DNA from: G020350405 sp964513655
GTDB lineage: Bacteria > Planctomycetota > Phycisphaerae > Sedimentisphaerales > Anaerobacaceae
Assembly (NCBI GenBank): GCA_964513655.1
Contig: CAZENQ010000054.1
Location: 1-20,072 of the forward strand
Reading direction: 5' to 3'
DNA length: 20,072 bases
The notes under the pieces were generated by a model, which saw only the letters and a list, made by a program, of their open reading frames with translations, was not told the origin of the DNA and did no database searches. Below are positions 16,112-20,072 of the stretch, in pieces. Position numbers and translations under genes: made by a program. How positions within the stretch are numbered: position 1 is the first letter of the stretch; the number at the start of each line of letters is the position of its first letter.

Positions 16112-16657
16112 TCAATCCATTGCGGCCGTTGATTCAAAATCATGCGGCTGTTCAATGTATCTACCTTCGAGAAGCGCAACGATCCTTTCGATAAAAAACT
16201 CTACACTGTACAGGACGAGGAAAAATCCGCTGATAGGCAGGGCCAGATAGACATGCCACATCTTTAGCCCAATTTTAGCCCCTAATGCCGGTGGGATTTG
16301 GTTCGTCTGCAAAGTAATCCTGACAAGGTTGATGCCTCCTATCACGAGGACAAGCAGTGAAAATACAGCCACACAAAAGAATACAAATAATTCGACGCAG
16401 AGGCGTTTTTTTGCTGAGAGCTTCAGAACAAAATAGTCAATCCCCAGATGCGCACCACGATTAAGCGCAACAGAGGCGCCGAGCAGTCCGACCCAAATCA
16501 TCAAAAACGTCGCGAGCTCTTCGGTCCAGTCGCTCGGGTTCCTCAAGACATAACGGGTAAAGACCTGCCAGACAACATCCACGACCAAGACACCCATGGA
16601 GACGGTGACAAGCACTTCCAGGCTGCGATCCAGGATTTTTTTTACCTTAGAGAACAT
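16112..16657 (-). CDS. dctQ: TRAP transporter small permease subunit (DctQ family)
   Basis: A 181-aa membrane protein with four hydrophobic segments. It carries the DctQ pattern VFTRYVLRNPSDWTEELATFLMIWVGLLGASVALNRGAHLGID, with the Trp-Thr-Glu-Glu and Arg-x-x-x-His residues of the family. It pairs with DctM. The ATG at 16657 lies 3 nt after the dctP stop, which indicates translational coupling. The C-terminal tail of about 25 residues is hydrophilic. Confidence 0.95.
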   Translation of the reverse strand: MFSKVKKILDRSLEVLVTVSMGVLVVDVVWQVFTRYVLRNPSDWTEELATFLMIWVGLLGASVALNRGAHLGIDYFVLKLSAKKRLCVELFVFFCVAVFSLLVLVIGGINLVRITLQTNQIPPALGAKIGLKMWHVYLALPISGFFLVLYSVEFFIERIVALLEGRYIEQPHDFESTAAMD

Positions 16658-16660
16658 GTG

Positions 16661-17647
16661 CTATTGGACTTGTTTAATTCTATCTGCCAGCTCGCCTATT
16701 TGTGTGCCTTCGAATTCGCTCCACATTGATTTTACGGCGTCACGGAAGGGCTTTTTGTCCGGCCGGATTATTGTCACACCGGCCTTTTCGACCTGGTGAA
16801 GGTTTTCTTTTTCCTTCTCGGCCCAGAGCTGTCGCTGGAAGGCGACGGACTCGTCGGCAGCTTGTTGCAAGATGGCCTGAAACTCCGGAGAGAGCTTATT
16901 CCAAACCATAGTACTTATCAGCAGGACATCCGGAGGGCGGGTGTGTTCGTCAAGTATGTAATACTTACAAATCTCGTAATGCAACGAAGTATAGAAACTG
17001 GGCGGATTGTTTTCGGCGCCGTCCACAACACCCTGCTGCAAAGAAGTATAAAGCTCACCCCAGTCAATAGGGGTGGCGGAGGCACCCATGGCTTCAATCA
17101 TCTTGATGGCCATATTGCTTTTCTGGACGCGGATTTTCATGCCGGCCAAGTCAGCCGGCGTGTTGACGAGTCTGTTACGGGTATAGAAACTGCGCGCGCC
17201 CGCATCATAAAAGCACAGGCCTTTGAGGCCGACACTTTGGCCGGCGGCGAGAAGCTCTTTTCCTACGGGGCCGTGCAATACTCGCCAGTAGTGCTCTGAA
17301 TCCCTGAAAAGATAGGGCAGACCAAGTACCTTGACCTGGGGGATGAAGCTTTCCAGCGGCGACGAGGAGGTCTTGGTCATATCCAAAGCGCCTATCTGCA
17401 ACTGCTCGATGCACTCTCGCTCGGAGCCTAATTGCTCACTGGGATAAATATCCATCCGCAACCTACCTGCGGACTTTTCGGCGACCTTATCCGCCATAAA
17501 TACCATAGCTTTGTGGACCGGGTGGTTCGTGTCCAGACCGTGAGCCAGTTTTAACGCCTTCACGTCCGGAGACTTCTTGCCACACCCTGAAAAGGTTCCA
17601 AGGCTCAAACACGTGACGAGTGAACAACAAACAATAACTTTTTTCAC
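16661..17647 (-). CDS. dctP: TRAP transporter solute-binding lipoprotein (DctP family)
   Basis: A 328-aa periplasmic binding protein. The N-terminal signal ends in TFSGC with Cys22 as probable lipidation site, so it may be tethered. DctP features include AHGLDTNHPVHKA (35-47), YPSEQLGSE, and KIRVQKS with Arg173, the arginine that clamps the substrate carboxylate in this family. The segment GELYTSLQQGVVDGAENNP (197-215) follows. An organic acid is thus expected; the downstream genes point to a uronate or aldonate. The start codon is GTG at 17647, chosen because AGGAGG lies 4 nt upstream. It is the first gene of the eleven-gene operon. Confidence 0.95.
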   Translation of the reverse strand: MKKVIVCCSLVTCLSLGTFSGCGKKSPDVKALKLAHGLDTNHPVHKAMVFMADKVAEKSAGRLRMDIYPSEQLGSERECIEQLQIGALDMTKTSSSPLESFIPQVKVLGLPYLFRDSEHYWRVLHGPVGKELLAAGQSVGLKGLCFYDAGARSFYTRNRLVNTPADLAGMKIRVQKSNMAIKMIEAMGASATPIDWGELYTSLQQGVVDGAENNPPSFYTSLHYEICKYYILDEHTRPPDVLLISTMVWNKLSPEFQAILQQAADESVAFQRQLWAEKEKENLHQVEKAGVTIIRPDKKPFRDAVKSMWSEFEGTQIGELADRIKQVQ

Positions 17648-17700
17648 GAAACCTCCTGAACCAAGAAATAATTTAAATGATTTTCTTCATAATCTCTTAA

Positions 17701-17729
17701 TCTATCAAATTACACTCTGGCAATGTCAA
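17701..17729 (-). promoter_or_regulatory. Candidate promoter of the dctP-to-5995 operon
   Basis: On the - strand a perfect -35 box TTGACA (17724-17729) is followed after 16-17 nt by a weak -10 region, GATAGA/TGATAG within 17701-17707. The predicted transcript would have a leader of about 50 nt before the GTG of dctP. The -35 is convincing, the -10 is not, so an activator may be needed. No other good promoter was seen between this point and 5995. Confidence 0.4.
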
Positions 17730-17859
17730 AAAGCTATTAATCGCAGGTGCAGGCATTATAAATAAAATGTGGGCAAAGACAAGGAATGAGAAAATTTGTG
17801 CTTGGATATTGAATATACCCATAAACCCAAAAGCAATTAGTGGGTCGGATGGTATGAAA

Positions 17860-17903
17860 TCGGGGCGACAGGACTTGAACCTGCGACCTCGTGACCCCCA
17901 GTC
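17860..17903 (-). tRNA. 3' fragment of tRNA-Pro(GGG), probable integration (att) site
   Basis: On the - strand the sequence covers tRNA positions about 30 to 73. It includes anticodon loop CTGGGGG (anticodon GGG), the 3' anticodon strand TCACG, variable loop AGGTC, T-stem/loop GCAGG-TTCAAGT-CCTGT, acceptor strand CGCCCCG and discriminator A; CCA is not encoded. The 5' anticodon strand should read CGTGA but the homology breaks after GA, and no D-arm or 5' acceptor strand precedes it. This is therefore not a functional tRNA. A duplicated tRNA 3' end starting in the anticodon region is the hallmark of integration by tyrosine recombinases. Its orientation places the inserted DNA on the higher-coordinate side. 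Confidence 0.85.
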
Positions 17904-18166
17904 CAAATAGGGCGTTTGTAAGTATTTGTGGTAAAAACGTTTATGACTGTTAACAAAAGACTTATGAAACGAAAGCAGAACGAAAGAAACACTAAAGAAG
18001 CAGCTTTGGTGAAGATTTTGGTGCAGATTGGTAGTTCACGCGATCTAAAATTAAACGAGTTCAGACTGATTCATCGTCGAAGTAGCCTGCACTTGGAAGT
18101 GTCATTAAAAAAATGTAAAAAACAAAAAATAACCGAATATTGTGGCTTGACAACAGTCGTTCCATA
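17904..18166. other. AT-rich non-coding stretch at the island edge
   Basis: About 260 nt between the tRNA fragment and the acetyltransferase stop codon. It is noticeably A-rich on the + strand. A + strand open frame from a GTG at 17928 runs through it and then antisense into the acetyltransferase; it is Lys/Arg-rich and shows no family pattern. No integrase fragment was recognised here. Confidence 0.35.
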
Positions 18167-18187
18167 TCAGCCCGGTTGTAAGTATTT
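17916..18187 (+). repeat. Direct repeat of 12 bp flanking the stretch next to the tRNA fragment
   Basis: TTGTAAGTATTT occurs at 17916-17927 and again at 18176-18187, 260 bp apart in the same orientation. The first copy begins 13 nt beyond the end of the tRNA homology. Such repeats near an att core can be recombinase arm-binding sites or traces of an earlier rearrangement. The second copy falls inside the very end of the acetyltransferase gene. Confidence 0.5.
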
Positions 18188-18784
18188 CCGCAGCAATTTA
18201 TATTTGATGAAACGACGAAAATATTTCAGTTTCCGCGATATACGACGGTAAAGACAGCTTTTGACGTGATTTTTCTGAAGTGATTTGCTCCAAATGACAG
18301 AACCATATCTCGCGTTTTTTTTCCATTTATAGTCAACAATACGAGCCCCTCTTCTTATATATGCGTAGATTAGTCGTTTTCGTTGAGTGGGAACGCTTCC
18401 AGCCAGTTCCAAACTACCGATCTCCCGCGCTCTTTTCTCAGCAGCATCCATTAGAGCTGAGAAGAGTCCCAACATCCGAAAAGCTGGATGGACGGCGACC
18501 TGACTGACCTCAGCAACTCCTGACTGGCGATACCACCATGAACCACCAGCGTTTTCAGGTGGTGTGATAGTAAACGCTCCAACAATTTGATGGCCTATCT
18601 CATAAACCCAGACCTCCTTACCCTCAATCCTTCGACGAGTCGTTTCTTCATCCTGACCGCTGGGAAGGTAGTTCACCCCCTTTTTTGCCCTAGCCCTGTA
18701 ACAAATGTCCAAGAAATCTGTCAGTTTTCCAATCGACTCTTCATCCGAGTTATCCAGCAATCGAATTGGTAATTTTTTGTGCAT
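18167..18784 (-). CDS. GNAT-family N-acetyltransferase
   Basis: A 205-aa protein. The GNAT core is visible: VWVYEIGHQIVGAFTITPP (beta strands 2-3), then VSQVAVHPAFRMLGLFSALMDAAEKRARE (about 91-119), the acetyl-CoA-binding motif A in a degenerate R-x-x-G-L form. It ends with ARIVDYKWKKNARYGSVIWSKSL, which is probably the end of the fold. The remaining basic tail of about 35 residues may be extra. The ATG at 18784 comes right after the frame-restored stop of the upstream glycosyltransferase, with no ribosome site, so translation was probably coupled. Context suggests modification of an amino sugar or other surface glycan component; the acceptor is unknown. Confidence 0.8.
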   Translation of the reverse strand: MHKKLPIRLLDNSDEESIGKLTDFLDICYRARAKKGVNYLPSGQDEETTRRRIEGKEVWVYEIGHQIVGAFTITPPENAGGSWWYRQSGVAEVSQVAVHPAFRMLGLFSALMDAAEKRAREIGSLELAGSVPTQRKRLIYAYIRRGARIVDYKWKKNARYGSVIWSKSLQKNHVKSCLYRRISRKLKYFRRFIKYKLLRKYLQPG

Positions 18785-18787
18785 TTT

Positions 18788-18858
18788 TTAGAAAAGCAAT
18801 TTTTGATAAAGCTTTTGTGTCTTAGCGACCATCGCAAAGTGACAGAAACTAACTCTCA
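18788..18858 (-). pseudogene. Out-of-frame C-terminal tail of the glycosyltransferase
   Basis: Reading the +1 frame from about 18857 on the - strand gives RVSFCHF followed by AMVAKTQKLYQKLLF and TAA at 18788-18790. This is a typical last helix of a GT4 glycosyltransferase (Met-Val...Thr...Leu-Tyr...Leu-Leu). In the annotated frame the protein instead stops at 18849. One extra base (or two missing) near 18852-18880 explains both. The restored stop is 3 nt before the acetyltransferase ATG, as expected for an operon. Confidence 0.65.
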
Positions 18859-19892
18859 GCCCACCTTCTTGATTCCCAGCCCATTCGTTTTCTAAGTGCG
18901 GAATCATTTATCAATCGAATCAGAGCCCCGACAAGAGCAGAAGTATCGGTCGCAAGCACAATCGGACGGGAGCGCACATATTTAGTTAGCAAAAGGTCCT
19001 GGTCACCGTCAAATCCTGCTGAAATGACAGCTTTACCGCAAGCCGCTGCCTCAAACATAACCGAACCTCCGGAAAGACTTACCAAAATATCTAATGAATT
19101 TAGTACCTGTGGAATGTCATTTCGCCTGCCGCTAAAAATCACTTGCTTATCTAAACCTCTTTCAATGATGAACCGCTTTAACTGCTCAAAGTAGCCCAGA
19201 TGGTGGACCTCACCAATCAAGAAAAACGTGATGTTTTTATCAGATTTTCTAACTACTTGTTCCACTGCTTGAAGAAATACTAATTGGTGTTTCGAAGGAT
19301 CGATGCGCCCCACGATGCCAACTAGTACATTACCAAACGGTGAATAATCCTGTCTCAAGACTTTCTCCTGGTTATCTACAGGTCTAAATAAACTCAAGTC
19401 CACACTATCATGAATGCGTGTTATCTTTTCCGGGGCAATTCCTGCGCAAAGCAAATTTCGCCTTATTCGCCTTGAGATGGCGATAATTGCTGTGGCCTGA
19501 TTACAGCGATGCTTGCGAACATTGTCTACGCTGATCGGTGTTCGGACATGAAGCACCGAGGGAATTTGAAGTCTTCTTGCGACCCAAATCATATAGCCAC
19601 TGAGCCAAAGGTCAGAACTATGAACTAAAACAATCTCATGTTTCTTAGCAAACGTAACAAGGTGTTCGGCATCCCAATAGCGATAAAGCCCGGAGGGAAA
19701 CTTTCGCCATGAACGCATAGAAAGAATACTTGTTGCGATGCCATGATTCCGTATTTTATTAAAGAACTGGCCATCCTTGACGCAGACTACAATCGGGTCA
19801 TAGCTATGTTCCAGGTTAGTTACAAGATAGCAAAGCTGCCTCTGGCTTCCACCTATAGAACCGCTACGGGACAAATAAAGAATTCGTTTCAT
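18849..19892 (-). CDS. GT4-family glycosyltransferase, C-terminus frameshifted
   Basis: A 347-aa GT-B protein. The N-terminal acceptor domain starts MKRILYLSRSGSIGGSQRQL, with the Gly-Gly-x-x-x-x loop of GT4 enzymes, and contains HSSDLWLSGYM and VLHVRTPI. The C-terminal nucleotide-sugar domain has VGIVGRIDPSKHQLVFLQAV, IFSGRRNDIPQVLNSLDILVSLS and SVMFEAAACGKAVISAG. The second Glu of the E-x7-E motif is present, but the first is not in the expected place (Leu/Ser instead), so donor handling may differ. The frame ends prematurely in RRWAES; about 22 further residues lie in the +1 frame. It probably adds a sugar to a capsule, O-antigen or exopolysaccharide. It belongs to the AT-richer segment right of the tRNA fragment. 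Confidence 0.85.
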   Translation of the reverse strand: MKRILYLSRSGSIGGSQRQLCYLVTNLEHSYDPIVVCVKDGQFFNKIRNHGIATSILSMRSWRKFPSGLYRYWDAEHLVTFAKKHEIVLVHSSDLWLSGYMIWVARRLQIPSVLHVRTPISVDNVRKHRCNQATAIIAISRRIRRNLLCAGIAPEKITRIHDSVDLSLFRPVDNQEKVLRQDYSPFGNVLVGIVGRIDPSKHQLVFLQAVEQVVRKSDKNITFFLIGEVHHLGYFEQLKRFIIERGLDKQVIFSGRRNDIPQVLNSLDILVSLSGGSVMFEAAACGKAVISAGFDGDQDLLLTKYVRSRPIVLATDTSALVGALIRLINDSALRKRMGWESRRWAES

Positions 19893-19978
19893 TCAACTGC
19901 GATTTCCCATTTAAATGCTTACAGAACATAATTCTCTCCATACGACATCAATGTTTTTACAAAAATCAACTTGAATCA

Positions 19979-20072
19979 TCAAGAATTTTTTTGGACATTC
20001 CATCCAGTTTCAATAGGATGGTCGAGTAGACGTAATATAATTCTTTCACGTAGGCATTCTTTGTATTCCCTG
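19979..20072 (-). CDS. C-terminal end of an unidentified gene (partial)
   Basis: On the - strand a frame is open from the window edge to TGA at 19979-19981, giving about 30 residues (REYKECLRERIILRLLDHPI...). Charged and Leu/Ile-rich, it reads like protein rather than noise, and the spacing of 86 nt to the glycosyltransferase start fits a gene cluster. It is too short to name. Confidence 0.35.
   Translation of the reverse strand, partial: REYKECLRERIILRLLDHPIETGWNVQKNS

Noticed and set aside
17697..17906. - strand open frame running through the tRNA fragment
   Set aside because: Its first residues (GSRGRRFKSCRPD) are simply the translated tRNA 3' end; the rest is the AT-rich dctP leader and contains the candidate promoter.
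17928..18251. 107-codon + strand frame right of the tRNA fragment
   Set aside because: GTG start without a ribosome site, Lys/Arg-rich composition typical of A-rich DNA, no family pattern, and its last 85 nt are antisense to the acetyltransferase gene.

Overview
The window most resembles a chromosomal segment of an anaerobic polysaccharide-degrading planctomycete (Phycisphaerae/Sedimentisphaerales-like). This rests on gene content only: a Tat-exported Gfo/Idh/MocA oxidoreductase, a DUF1080 protein, a UxaE-type tagaturonate epimerase, a UROD-like protein in a sugar-acid operon and a PPi-type phosphofructokinase. The phylum is an inference.

Layout. (1) Bases 1-3270, + strand: the tail of an unknown gene, a cytoplasmic Gfo/Idh/MocA oxidoreductase, a secreted DUF1080 protein and a Tat-exported Gfo/Idh/MocA oxidoreductase, a set that suits oxidative attack on sugars or glycosides. 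(2) 3322-4737, - strand: glucuronate/galacturonate isomerase UxaC with its own well-matched sigma70-type promoter. (3) 4738-5994: two long intergenic stretches around a small two-CBS-domain protein; the second ends in a strong + strand terminator that could close a small RNA. (4) 5995-17647, - strand: one compact array of eleven genes read right to left: TRAP transporter dctP-dctQ-dctM, UROD-like protein, PPi-type phosphofructokinase, UxaE, UxuB-type SDR reductase, HAD hydrolase, LarA-family nickel racemase/epimerase, 6-phosphogluconate dehydrogenase, and an unknown 169-aa protein. (5) 17860-17903: the 3' part of a tRNA-Pro(GGG) with no 5' half. (6) 17904-20072: AT-richer DNA with surface-polysaccharide-type genes on the - strand (partial gene, glycosyltransferase with an apparent frameshift, GNAT acetyltransferase).

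How it fits together. The TRAP system probably imports uronates or other sugar acids. UxaC turns glucuronate into fructuronate and galacturonate into tagaturonate, UxaE converts tagaturonate to fructuronate, and the SDR reduces fructuronate to mannonate. Mannonate dehydratase, KDG kinase and KDPG aldolase are not in the window. The LarA homologue, HAD hydrolase and UROD-like protein have no place in the textbook pathway and are the most interesting unknowns of the operon.

The tRNA fragment looks like a phage/ICE-type attachment site. Its orientation predicts that the inserted element lies to the right, which agrees with the shift in base composition and gene content there. An intact tRNA-Pro(GGG) should lie beyond the right edge.
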